Below are positions 1 to 10,935 of a stretch of DNA of 64,000 nt, piece by piece. The DNA is from Leptidea sinapis (Eukaryota > Arthropoda > Insecta > Lepidoptera > Pieridae): NCBI RefSeq assembly GCF_905404315.1, contig NC_066269.1, positions 11,540,501 to 11,604,500 of the forward strand, written 5' to 3'. The first letter of the stretch is position 1. The number at the start of each line of letters is the position of its first letter. A program made the position numbers and the translations under genes. The notes beneath the pieces are model-generated. The model searched no databases. It saw nothing but the letters and a program-made list of their open reading frames with translations, and had not been told where the DNA came from.

Positions 1-295
1 TATAAAATTCTCGTGTCATGGTGTTAAACAATGAACTCCTCCGAAACCTACCTATCCTACTTGACCGATTCTCATGAAATTTTGAGTGCATATTGGGTAG
101 GTCTGAGAATCGGATAACATATATTTTTCATCCCCCTAAATGTTAAGGGTGGTCCACACGATTTTTTTTTATTTATTTGATTATGAGTCAACATAAAAAA
201 TACAATTACTTCAAATTTTCACCCATCTACGATCAACAGTTACTTTTGCATCGCGATTTTAATATCGGCAATACAACGTTTGCTGGGTCAGCTAG
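1..295 (+). mobile_element. Non-autonomous Helitron, 3' part (copy 1)
   Basis: Matches, base for base over most of its length, the reverse complement of the element at 21592-21898. It ends in CTAG followed by T, the usual 3' end and target base of Helitrons. Its 5' end is cut by the window edge. No Rep/helicase coding is visible, so it would depend on a helper. The open frame inside it is not a gene. Confidence 0.75.
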
Positions 296-767
296 TATAT
301 ATATACATATATACATATTAGACGATATATTTCTATTCTATTGTTCCTGTCACAATTTCAGCTGTAACCTTATAACGGAACGAAGGTGAGTATTACGTAG
401 GAAATTCTAAAATGAGATAAAATTTCCATCAAAGATCCCAGAGAGCGCAAAGTGTTTATCAATCATAAATCAATTAAATGCATAAATGAGGAGCGGAAAA
501 TAAGCAAACAGATTAAAATTATAACTGCTTTAAATTCCAGTATTTGAAGTATAAAATAACAAAAATATTATTTGTTTGCTCTGGCGCGACTTCTGAAGAC
601 GAGAATTTTCTGCAACATCTGACAGATTTGCAACGGAAATGCGTATTATTTTAATTAGTTGGCTTCTTACCGGTCTATATTTATTATCTATTAACAATAT
701 GCCACTGTTATTCTAAGCTAAAAGCAGTACCGCCTTTGGCGATCCCACAAAATTGACGCCCACTCAC
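296..767. other. AT-rich spacer, no gene seen
   Basis: No coding region, RNA gene or recognisable repeat is visible between the Helitron and the foldback element. Confidence 0.5.
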
Positions 768-1488
768 GGCCGTTCCCAATATTCAGTCTATCTCTTACTT
801 GAGATAAAAATCGTAACTATCGTTGACTTTTCTGTTCCAATTAACTTATCGACGGTAACTTACCTTATACGTGCACGCTGTCTGTCAATGCGACGACGTA
901 TAGCTTACCAGCGATATAAAGTTTGTATGGAATTTGCAATTCACGCGTCCCAATATAAGGCGATAAGAATGACTTATCGGGTATATTGGGACTACAAATA
1001 GAAATAAATGACTACCTTCTACTGTCAGTAAATAGCTGTCAATAATCTGAAGCTGTCCCAATATATGTCCGTTTTCAATAACCTATCTACCCTTAGTTTA
1101 ACTTACGGATACATTGCTGTCACCGTTTAATGACAAGATCTTATCTATCCATAGTTACGTCCAATATAGTTATAGTCCAATGCTATCTGTCAAAAGGTTA
1201 TTTAAATGTAAGTAAGCGTAAAGGGATAGATTTGTCTACGACTAGTAAGTTAAACTAAGGATAGATGCGTTATTGAAAACGGCCGATACCCGATAAGTCA
1301 TTCTTATCGCCTTACATTGGGACGCGTGAATACAGGACGTATTCTCAACAAGACTCATTGACAGACAGCGTGTACGGATAAGGTAAGTTACCATCGATAA
1401 GTTTATTGGGACAGAAAAGTCAACGATAGTTACGATTTTTATCTCAAGTAGGCCACAACCGGAGATAGACTGAAAATTGGGAACGGCC
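768..1488. mobile_element. Long foldback MITE (family A)
   Basis: The two ends are long imperfect inverted repeats: GGCCGTTCCCAAT at the left and its complement at the right, with matching blocks (AGTCTATCTC, GATAAAAATCGTAACTATCG, TTATCGACGGTAACTTACC) continuing inward for over 200 bases on each side. There is no credible ORF. A shorter relative lies at 2948-3207. I saw no clear target duplication, so the superfamily is unknown. Confidence 0.7.
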
Positions 1489-1490
1489 TT

Positions 1491-1695
1491 TATACGCCTA
1501 GATAGACTATGACAGCTGTGAAAATGTCGAAAAAAAGTTCAGAATTAACCTCTATTTTGAGCAATTCGCGCACACTAACACAAAGTGTCATACAAATCGC
1601 GAGTGTAAGACGTAGATTGTCACGCACACTAAACTAATATTCCTGGCCTGTTATTATCGATTGTCTAACAGTAAGAGACTCTATATAGACGTATA
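1491..1695 (-). mobile_element. Short MITE (family B), copy 1
   Basis: Ends carry related inverted repeats (TATACGCCTAGATAGACTAT and, on the other strand, TATACGTCTATATAGAGTCT). The core contains 'GTGTGCGTGACAAGC...' type sequence shared with the copies at 21336-21544 and 49721-49886. No coding capacity. It abuts the family A element directly. Confidence 0.65.
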
Positions 1696-1983
1696 AATTA
1701 TATAAGCCCTGGCAGTATTTCACGGGAAATTCTACAGCAAAAATATACTCCCAAGAGATGGAGGCTTTTAGATATTTGAGCTCGGTGTCCAGACACCACA
1801 ACATACAACATATTTGTAATTTTTTTACATAAATGTAAGAGACACCCACTTCTAAAGGCCCTTAGTCGCCTCACACGACACCCATGGCCATAGGACTCCC
1901 TATTATTTTACGCTCGGGGGAATACCAGGGCAAACGATTACGAGAGAAGTCAGTGCTGAACAACCGAAAACTGCCCAATGTAA
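1696..1983. other. Unassigned repeat-like sequence
   Basis: Contains 'CCCTTAGTCGCCTCACACGA', which resembles sequence seen in lepidopteran LINE 3' regions, but no reading frame supports a gene. Confidence 0.35.
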
Positions 1984-2157
1984 AGCCGGGTTTAGACAGG
2001 ATCAGTGCACAAGTCAGTATCGGCGCCGACACTGCCCCCATCCATAACTTCGAAGAGTCGTGGTAAGCTGAGTAGCAGTTTACATTGGGTATTTTTCGGG
2101 TCAGCGCTGACTTGTCTGGAAATCAAAGTCAGTTACTGACCCTGTCTAAACCCCGCT
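1984..2157. mobile_element. Small foldback element (family C)
   Basis: The left end (AAGCCGGGTTTAGACAGGAT) is the near-perfect reverse complement of the right end (CCTGTCTAAACCCCGCTT). The interior has repeated AGTCAG/GCGCTGACTT motifs. Too short to code; probably a MITE. The 180 bases to its right repeat the 'GTCAGCGCTGACTT' motif, so the element may extend further. Confidence 0.5.
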
Positions 2158-2589
2158 TAAACTAATTTGATGTCAGTACAGCGGCGGGAAGTCAGCGCTG
2201 ACTTCAATATTCGCAGACGATTATGGTATTTTGAGGTCTGACTGCGCCCCGGGCCATCCGCGCCAGTGGTAAAAACCCCTTGTAAAAGGGGAAGAAGGGG
2301 GAAAGACGGCTTTTCCAGTTTGTTGTTGACCAGAAACTATCGCAAATGATGTCATGTCGGTTTGATTTTTGATAAATAGCGAACTCCTAACGAGGGACAT
2401 AATATGTTATATTAAACGGGTTTAAGAGTGTTACTTAAGACTTTCTGTACTGGTTGTACTGGCAATCTTTTCTATTGTGTCTAGAACCTTAAGTTCGCCT
2501 TGCCATTTATTTGAATTGTTATTTACTTCAAATATATATCTCTTGATTTGTTTGGTTTTCGCCGTGAAATTATCTCACTGTATTTTTTT

Positions 2590-2760
2590 ATATAAGGTGG
2601 GGCAAAAGGGCGGGAGGCTAACGTGATGGGTAATGGTGGGGAACTGCACATCCGCAACAACAGGAGTCACGAGATGCGTTGCCGGCCTTTAACTTGGACA
2701 TATACGTGGTTCCTAAATCGTATCGGATCGGGATTTTTTTTTAAAAGTCCTTGAGCAATA
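2590..2760 (-). repeat. Degenerate 3' end of a LINE
   Basis: The 'GCGTTGCCGGCCTTTAA' block and surrounding layout match, on the minus strand, the better-preserved LINE 3' ends at 22510-22650, 38005-38150 and 60895-61470. Heavily decayed. Confidence 0.4.
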
Positions 2761-2947
2761 TAAGTATTTTTTTCAACTAAAGGTCATCAATTTGTAAAAA
2801 AAGTTACTATTCTTTTAGTGAATACTTAGAGGAAAAAATATTTGCATGTCTGCCCCTATGTCGTTCATTGCTATGCCTTACGATGTGCATGAGATAATTA
2901 TTTGGTACTACAATTTTGTTTAGTAACTAAGTCGCATGTAACGCAAT

Positions 2948-3207
2948 TTAGATAAAAATCGAAACTATCGTTGACTTTTCTGTGCCAATAAACTTATCGA
3001 CGGTAGCTCACCTTATCCGTGCACGCTGTCAGTCAATGGGACGACGTATAGCTTACCAGCGATATAAATTTTGTATGGAAATTGCAATTCACGCGTCCCA
3101 ATATAAGGCGATTTTGGGACGCTTTCAGATTATTGACAGCTAATTGCTGACAGTAGAAGGTAGTAATTTATCTCTATCTGTAGATAGTTTATTGGGAACG
3201 GCCGTTA
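2948..3207. mobile_element. Internally deleted relative of MITE family A
   Basis: Repeats the inner part of the 768-1488 element in the same order (GATAAAAATCG, TTATCGACGGTA, TTGCAATTCACGCGTCCCAA) and ends in TTGGGAACGGCCG. It is about a third the length, and its left terminal repeat is missing. Confidence 0.6.
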
Positions 3208-3599
3208 ATGACTTCTCGGTAACAGTGAGGTCATTTTGAGTCAACAAAATTGGAACGTAAGTTGACGTACCTAAGGTAAATTTATTATTATATTTATTTT
3301 AAAGAAATGTATATAAAGTCAATGAAAAAATGGCAAAGGATTTGTGGAATCCAAATATAAGTAGCCTTCAAACATCTATGATAAACAATTTGAAGATGTC
3401 ATTCCCAAGTTTTACATATAAAATATTCATATTGAATGTCATCAATGATAAAACATCGAACTGTCTACCTTTTAAAAGGTGTGTCGAATCATTTTTAATA
3501 ATGGATGAATCTCTGGAAGGACATAGATACGGCGCGACTGGTTTGTTTTAGTTATTTTCATAGTATTTTGTGTATATTGGTATAGGACAATCTTAATAC

Positions 3600-4195
3600 C
3601 ATCTTTGTGTTACAGAAGAGGGCTATTCGCGTTATTTATAACTTAGTTCCTAAAGAATCATTAAGAGAACAATTTAAAGAAAAAAACATTTTGACTGTTG
3701 CATCTCAATATATTCTTGATAATGTTCATAAGCACATTAAGGAATTTGCTAGAAACTGTGACAATCATAATGTTAACACGAGGAACAAACATAAACTTGT
3801 TATGCTTACTAATCGGTTAAGTCGAGTTAGTAAGTCCTTTATTGGGCGATGTATTTGCTTCTACAATATGATCCCAGATAATGTACAAAACTAATGTGTA
3901 ACGAAATTTAAAAGAATTGTTAAAAAAAACTGTGTGGTAAAGGCTATTATAACATAAATGATTTTTGAAATGATACCACAGACTGGGAATGAAGCGTGCA
4001 CACTCAGTCTCTTTAATTGTAAATGTTTATTGTACGATATTACATTGTAATACATATTCACATAAAAAAAGCCCCCCGAGTTTCTTGCGCCCGTTCTTCT
4101 CAGGTCTGAGGCAGTCTTTTTTGAGTGGGCGGTAGTTCTTTACGTTCAATAAGTGATTTAGAATAAAAATATTGGAATAGTAATATATATATATA
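3600..4195 (+). pseudogene. CR1/Jockey-type LINE 3' fragment (reverse transcriptase C-terminus)
   Basis: The frame from about 3606 reads LQKRAIRVIYNL, then VNTRNKHKL and LSRVSKSF..GRCICFYN, the C-terminal signature of a very common lepidopteran LINE reverse transcriptase. A stop follows at 3892-3894. Beyond it comes the element's 3' untranslated region, with the AGAACGGGCGCAA-type block in inverted form near 4090 and an AATAAAAATATT tail near 4165. Same family as the minus-strand pieces at 30645, 41540 and 50868. A 5'-truncated dead copy. Confidence 0.75.
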
Positions 4196-4339
4196 TGGCT
4201 AGTGAAATTACTGGACAAACTTAACATCTTATGTCTCAAGGAGACTGTGATTGCAATTGTGAATCAGAATTTTTTCGATTTTCAAGAATCAATTTTTTAA
4301 AATGATTGTTGATAAGTCAAATGACTGACCCAGGCAATT

Positions 4340-4500
4340 CCAGAAAATTTTTTGAATTAGGCGTTACTTTGCGGAACCGATCCGCCAATATTTGTGTTGT
4401 CTCGCCAAAATCTGGCACGAGACTACAACACCTCCTGAGGATGCCTCGTGTAGAGGCGAAACACGTGTCGAATTGTTTAAAGACAAATATTGGCGGAATT
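4340..4500. repeat. Foldback repeat with CCGCCAATATTTGTG arms
   Basis: CCGCCAATATTTGTGT on the left is mirrored by ACAAATATTGGCGG on the right, around a core with GAGGCGAAACACGTGTCGAA. A fragment of the flank (GAATTAGGC.TTACTTTGCGG) recurs near 49427, showing it is dispersed. No credible coding. Confidence 0.5.
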
Positions 4501-4559
4501 AACACTAAAGAAAACTCAAATCATTTGTATAAGGCATTTCCACATTTGAAATAAAGTAT

Positions 4560-4745
4560 TTTTTTGTGGAAACTGAGAAACCAACCGGCCGCAATTGCAG
4601 ATGTCATAAAATAGGAGTATTGTCTAATCTTGAAGGTGCCTAAGTGGTATCGGTTCGGGAACACTGCAGCCGGTGGTTGATTAACCAAAATAGCCCCAAA
4701 GGTTTCTCGCAAATCGCGCGCTTTTGGTAAGCCAGACATCGACAT
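4560..4745 (-). pseudogene. LINE reverse transcriptase C-terminal scrap
   Basis: The minus-strand frame contains AVFPNRYHLGTFK, the conserved 'AVFP-RY-LG-FK' tail of Jockey/CR1-type reverse transcriptases. About 60 residues are recognisable. It points toward, and is separate from, the plus-strand LINE piece at 4860. Confidence 0.45.
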
Positions 4746-4859
4746 GATGAGGGTAGGTAGAATTCCAACTGCCAGCATTAACCTAGCTTACCTGTGTACC
4801 TGATATTTTCGGTACAACATAAAGAGAGATCCAAATGAAACATCAAAGTATCAAGTGAA

Positions 4860-5190
4860 GTAAGCACTGATAAGGGCATTCAACAGTAGCTATGCGAATG
4901 AAGCCGGAAAAATCTATGCATACTCACTAGGATGCTAACCGGGCACTGTCGCCTAAGCAAGCATTTCAGTGTGGTCGGCATCAAAAGCGACAAAACAAGC
5001 AGATTCTGCCTTGATGATGATGAAACGCCTATTCATCTACTCTGCGACTGCGGCCCACTAATGCATAAGCGTAACACAATTTTTGGCGACTACTTCGTGC
5101 CACCAGATAGTGTTTGCAACACTCGCGTCAAGGAGTTACTGGGGTTCGTAAAGGCGGCAGGTCTTGACGACGAGCTTTAGTATGAGTGGC
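4860..5190 (+). pseudogene. LINE C-terminal CCHC-like fragment
   Basis: From about 4932 the frame reads LTGHCRLSKHF then CRFCLDDDETPIHLLCDCG, the C-x2-C...H-x4-C zinc-finger-like tail found after the RNase H domain of I/R1/Jockey-type LINEs. Only about 80 residues remain. The stop is at 5178-5180. Confidence 0.6.
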
Positions 5191-5289
5191 GAACACAATT
5201 GTTAAATTTTGGACGCGGTGTTACTAGGAATCTTTAGGACTAGGAAATAGCCACCCTCTTCAAATAATAATAATAATCAAGTCAAGTGG

Positions 5290-5515
5290 AGATGACTTGA
5301 TTGTCAATGATATCTTTTATAAATATTACAATAAAGATGTACTTCTTGAACATATTTTTTTCTGTTGCCCTAAATTGTCAATTCGTTTATATGACCTTCT
5401 ACTGAAGGATATCCCTCGCAACATCAACATTCCTTTTCTTCTTACTTTATGCCATTCCCTTTCCATAAAGATTCTTTACAAATTTATTTCCCGAAATAAT
5501 ATTAAATTGTAATTA
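5290..5515 (+). pseudogene. I-type LINE 3' terminal fragment
   Basis: The reading frame from 5297 (LLEHIFFCCPKLSIRLYDLL ... FISRNNIKL, stop) aligns with the last 70 residues of the RNase H-bearing LINE at 45746-47780, which reads MDHLFFSCPLMQSSL and ends KYIKINKIKL. It is therefore a 5'-truncated copy of the same family in the opposite orientation. Confidence 0.6.
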
Positions 5516-6004
5516 TATTATAATATAATTATAATTAATTATATCCTCCATACTTTCTACGCTTCTATTAGGCACATATTCCCACTTACATTCACACATT
5601 TCTTCCTTAAATTTAGATTAGATACTAACAAGGTAGTTAATATTATGGATGTTAATTACTAACCATACTAACTCTTATTGCCTATTCTTCAGTTTACAAA
5701 AAAAAAACACAGCTATATCAACCGATCATTTCCTTTTAATCAGCTCTTTATATACTTCAATCAGCTAAATTAAATTAAAAAACTCTTCACATTGACATTG
5801 GCCGAATCGTCGACATTCAGTCAACGGAGCCATTTAATATTTAAAAAAAGAGATGTACTTAAAAGGGGTCACACTCATTCACTTTCCTAAGAGTGGAGAA
5901 AGGCAGAGTGGTACCTTCAAGTTAAGAGCTAAAGGTTGGCATTACATCTCAAGACCTATGACAGTTACTATACAAATAAAATAAACAAAAAAAATAAAAA
6001 AACC
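5516..6004. other. AT-rich spacer, no gene seen
   Basis: Probably LINE 3' sequence followed by unassigned DNA. No coding or RNA signal found. Confidence 0.4.
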
Positions 6005-6055
6005 TGTGCCTCTCCGGTTCCGTCCAAGTGCTCTAACCAACTGAGCCAACTGTTT
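6005..6055 (-). repeat. tRNA-like A-box fragment
   Basis: On the minus strand it reads TGGCTCAGTTGGTTAGAGC, a near-perfect internal promoter A box as in tRNA genes and tRNA-derived SINEs. It continues to 'GAGGCACAGGTT' and then breaks into a T/A-rich run where the B box should finish. No cloverleaf can be completed, so this is a SINE remnant rather than a tRNA gene. Confidence 0.5.
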
Positions 6056-8770
6056 GAGTAACACATAGTTCGTAAATCTTGGTATGTCTCATTCAACTCT
6101 TAGGTTGTGGCTCCATTTATATGATCTACTTTACAGTTGCTAAACTGCTCAACCCTAATAATTGCATATGAGGAAATTGACTTGAGATGTCGCTCTTTCA
6201 AACCTAAGGAATTTGTTATTTTAAGTGATATCCCTTCACTTCAGGGATTAATTTATGAATCAGTGGTTATATATACTTATAGTATGCAATGCAACTGCAG
6301 AAATGCACAGACTGTGATTTTCACTTCCTATCAATTTAGCCACTTGCTTGGTCTCACTAATATATGAAGTACCCGAGACATTCTATATTATTTCAGTTAT
6401 GTTGTAGAGTGACAATGAAGCTGCTTTACTTAAGTCTATGTTACCACTGGAGATAGAGCAAGCTGAGCAGTATATATTTATAAATAATAAATAAATCTTA
6501 CTATGCTGGGCCATTTCCGCAACAGCTATTCAGAGTATATGAAATGATTATAAATATTATAGATTCTAAACTTCCATGTGCATCTCTGGTGGAAACGCAG
6601 CCTTAAGACATCAGATGTCAACTTGAGAAGCTGGGGGAGGTTGTCAGGACCGCAATCTGTACCTACCAATGGAAGTGTATATGTATTCAATTATATTTGA
6701 TAACCGAGTTTTGGTCCATTGCAAGTAGTGCAAGCAACTTATGACCAGCTTTTGAGACTTACCATTTGGATGTATATAAAGTCTGTACATAACAATTCTC
6801 AGCGACACTCATGTGATTCCCCTGGTATGGAAATATTTTGCTACATTATTATGTAGATGGTGGTGATCACTTGCTAAGTGACCTGTACACTCTCTAGCCC
6901 TACTTTTACACATCATAATTAATTCAGTGTGTTGCTCTTCCTTGTAAGTTAATTGACTAGTGCTTTAGCTTTAGATGTCTGTTCTAAGCAAGAACTTCAA
7001 GCAGATCTCAAGAAGTAAAGGTTTTTAGTGGGATGTAAAGAGACTTTTCTGATATATTTATCTGTATGGATGTATAGTCAGGGATGAAGCTGTCACACAT
7101 ATAATTCTGGAATGTTTATGAGTGGTCTAACCGGCAAAAACCTTATAAATATAAGACTGAATGCTCTGACATTTTGGATGGAGCTGGTCTGATTGGATTA
7201 ACTGGAAAACAACTCACATAAAATAGATCCCATCAAAGGCCTATTACCTATTAAATAAGGCTTAAACCAAGCACTTTTGAATAGTTACTATAAATATTAC
7301 TTTTATATTACTGAATTTACCATATGTTTGGAAAAAGTTGAGCTTGTGAGAAGAACATACAAGAAACTCAACAGCCACTATTTACAATCAAATAGAGTAT
7401 TTTACAATGGCTGTAATATACATAACAAATAAGTTTGTAAGGTGCTGAATATAAATTATTTCATAAAAAGTAATACAGTATAGATACTGTTTAAATTATT
7501 GTATATTGGATGCATCAACCGCAAGAGCTTGAATTCATTGTATTGAATTTATAAACCTGTGATAATTATTTTAATATAAGAAAATACTATAGTTTGAATA
7601 GCAATATAAAAGTCCTAAAGTAACTATATATTATAAATGATACAAAAATATAATAAGTTCAATATTGAGACATGCATTGCCTGTGCTATGGGTTGCAGAA
7701 CAACAATATTTAGTTGGCAGGCTCACTTACTACTCGGCTATATGGGAAGTCAAAATGGTAATAATGTATTAAAAGAACACAACAAATTGTGTTATATGTG
7801 TTATCTTATTTTTATATTTAATTGTGGGATATACACTATTATATTATTTTTATTTGATGTGTGGTTTCTATTTAACCCTGCAGGAAAATTATGAAGTTCA
7901 TGATTGAATTTGGCTCTTTTCCCTTTATTTGCCTAAATATGGTTACGTGATATTATGTGATTTGCTGCAAATAAGTGAATTTTTACCTTTTACCTACTAT
8001 ACTTTGAAATTTTAGTCTTATAAATTGCAGAAATTTTAGAAATCGAATTTCAAATTAGATTAAATCTTGAAAGATTGTGAGAAACTTCATGTGTAGGCTT
8101 ATTTACAAGTTGTTTTGTATGCCATGTATGGTCTAAAGTTCACATAACAATAATAAGCAGACTAGACAATATAATAATTTCCCAGCTATGAGCTATCCAA
8201 TAAGAAAACGACACCATAATTGAGTAGAGGACATCAGTGAACTTGCCAATTGAAAATAATTGTCGCAAAAACATATTTGGAGGTCACTACAACATGATAC
8301 AAATTACAAATAGTATAATTAATGTTATCAATAACGTAAACTAGTAGTAACCACCTAACTTACTATGACGTTTATGATCATGTTTTAAGTTGTACAACGC
8401 GAATCTCAGAATTTTAAAGTTTGGACGTAACCCAACCAATTTTAAAAGTTAAGGAATTCAATGCGTTTCAGATGAATAAAATACCTTGCTAAACTAGTCG
8501 GTTTGTTGCTTTTTTATACAAACACGTTCTGCAGTTTTCACCCTGATCGCTCAGACTCTCAGAGATACTATTCAAGGAACGAGTTTTTATACTTATCGGT
8601 AATCTGACCGCGTCTCCGTGCTCATACTATATGCTGTGGTGGTTCTAGTGGAAAATACCTAGGATAATCACATACACATCACTTCATTCATAACTCAAAC
8701 CGGTGAAAACTAGTAACACAACGTAAATTAACACAAAATAACACAGATCACTGAAACACTAGTTACCCAC
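6056..8770. other. Low-complexity AT-rich sequence, probably first intron of the kinase gene
   Basis: No convincing exon, RNA gene or mobile element was seen. Open frames here are short, AT-biased and lack family motifs. It lies downstream of the splice donor at 8770 on the minus strand, so it is best read as intron of the SIK-like gene. I looked for the expected next exon (VAIKIID-like) and did not find it. Confidence 0.5.
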
Positions 8771-8920
8771 CTTACTCTTAGTTATAATGTGTGTAGCTAG
8801 TTTTACGACGGCGAAATTTCCCGTGCCGATTGTCCGTTGTAATTCGTAATTGCCGACACATACTAACTGATCTATTGGGAAATGTTTGCTTTTGTGCAGT
8901 GGCTTGATATTGCAAGCCAT
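8771..8920 (-). CDS. Salt-inducible kinase (SIK3-like), first coding exon only
   Basis: Encodes 50 residues from an ATG at 8920-8918. Residues 22-50 (VGNYELQRTIGTGNFAVVKL, then ATHIITKSK) match the start of the kinase domain of AMPK-related salt-inducible kinases. The glycine loop G32-T-G34-N-F-A-V-V39 is intact. The coding stretch ends in AAG directly before GTGGGT, a good splice donor in phase 0, at the point where family members continue with the VAIK lysine strand. The frame is open upstream of the ATG to a stop near 9074, but this is the first ATG. The family phosphorylates CRTC co-activators and class IIa HDACs downstream of LKB1. The catalytic loop and later exons are not in this window. 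Assignment to SIK3 rather than SIK2 is a guess. Confidence 0.75.
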
Positions 8921-9304
8921 TTTATCACACGCTCGCGACAAAATCCAATCGGGCAGACCATCCAGCCCAATGGATTTCCAACAACTGTTGTTAGTTCGTC
9001 TTTTTACCACTGAAGCGCTAATGTCATTCACGTCATTCGAGAAGGATGTACAACTACGGCTTTCAAGGTTTCATTAATAATTAAACCCACACAATCGATG
9101 CAATGAGATTTAAAATTATAAGCAAAAGTAAAATTATAGTAATTTTCTTATTATAAATTCAAATTTGTATATAGACATATTTAGCTTATCGCGTGTAAAT
9201 CTCTTATCAGTAGTTTGTTATCAATTTAACGAGATATAGTTGCACCTCACTAGCACTTGGAAAATAGTAGCTCGATTCACGATCTAACCAAGTAGTGCTA
9301 TCTC

Positions 9305-9430
9305 TCTCACACTGAATCTAAATCTCACGTGAAAATGAAATAGTATCATACGACGGGGTGGCCTGACGTCAGAGGTGGATTCTGACGTCATTCGCGGCAA
9401 ATTCAAACGCTGGACTGAATACGTCAGAAC
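9305..9430 (-). promoter_or_regulatory. Putative SIK-like gene promoter with two consensus CREs
   Basis: Two perfect TGACGTCA palindromes (9364-9371 and 9383-9390) lie 19 bases apart, with a third partial site (TACGTCA, 9420-9426). On the minus strand an arthropod initiator-like TCAGT occurs at 9315-9311, putting the CREs about 50-80 bases upstream of a possible start. That would give a 5' leader of roughly 390 bases to the ATG at 8920. The sites are seen directly; the start site is inferred. Confidence 0.5.
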
Positions 9431-9744
9431 TCAGACCAAATATCGATTTGGACAACTGAATTGGAACTTAAGGCGAGGTATACCCAACACTTTAGACAAA
9501 AACACTCTAACGTAATATCTTTATAGCCTTAGGTACATACACATAGACGCAGGCATAGCTGTAAGCTGAGCTACACGAAATACTCGATGCGGGTCGACGA
9601 CTCCCATCCCGAAAGGATCTCGTCACAGATTACAGTTGCGCAAGAGTACTATTGTTATATTTTTTAAGCACTTTTTACTTTTTGAGATGTAAAGAAGTGA
9701 TGTTTCTAAGGATTAATATAAAGTTAGCAATTGGAATACTACAA
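9431..9744. other. Spacer, nothing recognised
   Basis: Between the putative kinase promoter and the next LINE scrap I see no gene, RNA or clear repeat. Confidence 0.4.
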
Positions 9745-9930
9745 TCACATAAGGGCAAATTCCATACAAACGTTGAAATTCAATTCTGCCGTCCAACTAC
9801 CGCCTCATTGTTATCACATCTATTTCTCCAATGTTATGGAGTCTATTATCAACCGCCAACTCTTGGAATACCTAGAGATATCACCAGCTGATCAGCGACT
9901 GCCAGTTACAAGTTAATGCACCGTTCAAGA
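9745..9930 (+). pseudogene. LINE reverse transcriptase fragment
   Basis: One frame reads SNVMESIINRQLLEYLE and another supplies the LISDCQ-like continuation. This corresponds to the 'FSK-MEWIINQKLLGYLEEH' block of the LINE at 54780-55500. It is short, frameshifted and dead. Confidence 0.6.
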
Positions 9931-10404
9931 GAAAAAATCATTATAACCCAACCTCAAATTATGACATTTTTAAGGATTCGTACATTTTTATGTGAAGGAA
10001 AGGAAGGGAAATGCCTAGAATTCGTTTCTGGCACTCGCCAGCCGCCATCACGGCCCGCTCCGCAGTGCTCGTGCGTTGTCGAACATAACCTAACCTAACC
10101 AATTTTTATAAGTTATAATTGATAGAGCTTTATTCCACGATTATAGTGCTACTAATCTTATGACAAGGTAATACATAGTTTTACTGTTTTTCATTTATAA
10201 TTGACACTTGACAGTTATTAGCTAGTTTTTAACCTCCCTGCGCCATGACAGCGCTCATCTATAGTTTTATTTACGTGATTTAACCGTTTTAGCTTAGAAT
10301 ATTTTTTTCGTTAAATTCTTAAAAACGGTGCTTAAACCTTGTAATAAGAGTAGTATCATTATAATCGTGGACTAAAGTTTTAACCAAACAAGAAACTCTT
10401 TATC
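9931..10404. other. Spacer with short telomere-like run
   Basis: Contains CCTAACCTAACC near 10087, under three units of the insect telomere motif, too short to be a telomere. No gene recognised. Confidence 0.4.
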
Positions 10405-10408
10405 TATG

Positions 10409-10696
10409 TGTAATATCACTTCGAATTTCCACAAATAAAACGAGGATGTCTTCGATTATAACAGATTTATTGGTGCTCGTGTGCACGGTTCGACAATCAG
10501 TTGACAACCAGTTTTAAACATTTCAAGGCTTACAGGTGACGTTTGTTTTCTACAAACGTCACCTGTCATTCTTTTAATGTTTGATAAAAATAAAAACTTC
10601 TTAACAACAAAGAATAGACAAATATTATGTAACCGATCTAGATAAATTATACAAATTATAGTAATAAATTGTGTAGGTATACAATTGATTCTTACA
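10409..10696 (-). repeat. 3' LTR of the minus-strand Gypsy element
   Basis: 288 bases with TGTAA...TTACA ends. Identical to the 5' LTR (15876-16134) apart from a 35-base perfect hairpin at 10532-10566 that replaces six bases. Preceded by target copy TATG. Confidence 0.92.
10532..10566. repeat. Perfect 15-bp-arm hairpin inside the 3' LTR
   Basis: Left arm ACAGGTGACGTTTGT, loop TTTCT, right arm its exact complement. The partner LTR has only ACATTT at this place, so the hairpin was gained in one LTR or lost in the other after insertion. Confidence 0.9.
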
Positions 10697-10708
10697 ATCG
10701 GCCATCCT
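10697..10708 (-). other. Polypurine tract of the minus-strand Gypsy
   Basis: AGGATGGCCGAT on the minus strand directly adjoins the 3' LTR. The plus-strand Gypsy has AGGATGGCCGAC at the same place (29941-29952). Expected role: priming plus-strand DNA synthesis. Confidence 0.65.
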
Positions 10709-10935
10709 ATTAAAGTGAGTCCTCGCACTTTTAGAGTTTCGTTCTCATACTTTCTACTTTGATTTGAAACTTAATATATATATAAATACTCGTATATGGT
10801 TTACAACAAATTTTGATATTATTTTATTTGAAATTACACTATATAACATAATAATTAAATATATTAACTTACATCAATTAAGTTATTCAGTATCCTAATA
10901 GTTACAATCAAATAGTATAACACTTCATGTTCATA

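Noticed and set aside
7637..7894. 85-codon plus-strand frame
   Set aside because: AT-biased composition, no recognisable domain, and it lies in probable intron of the kinase gene.
10085..10102. CCTAACCTAACC telomere-like run (also at about 58078)
   Set aside because: Under three units, isolated, and common by chance or in repeats. Not a telomere.
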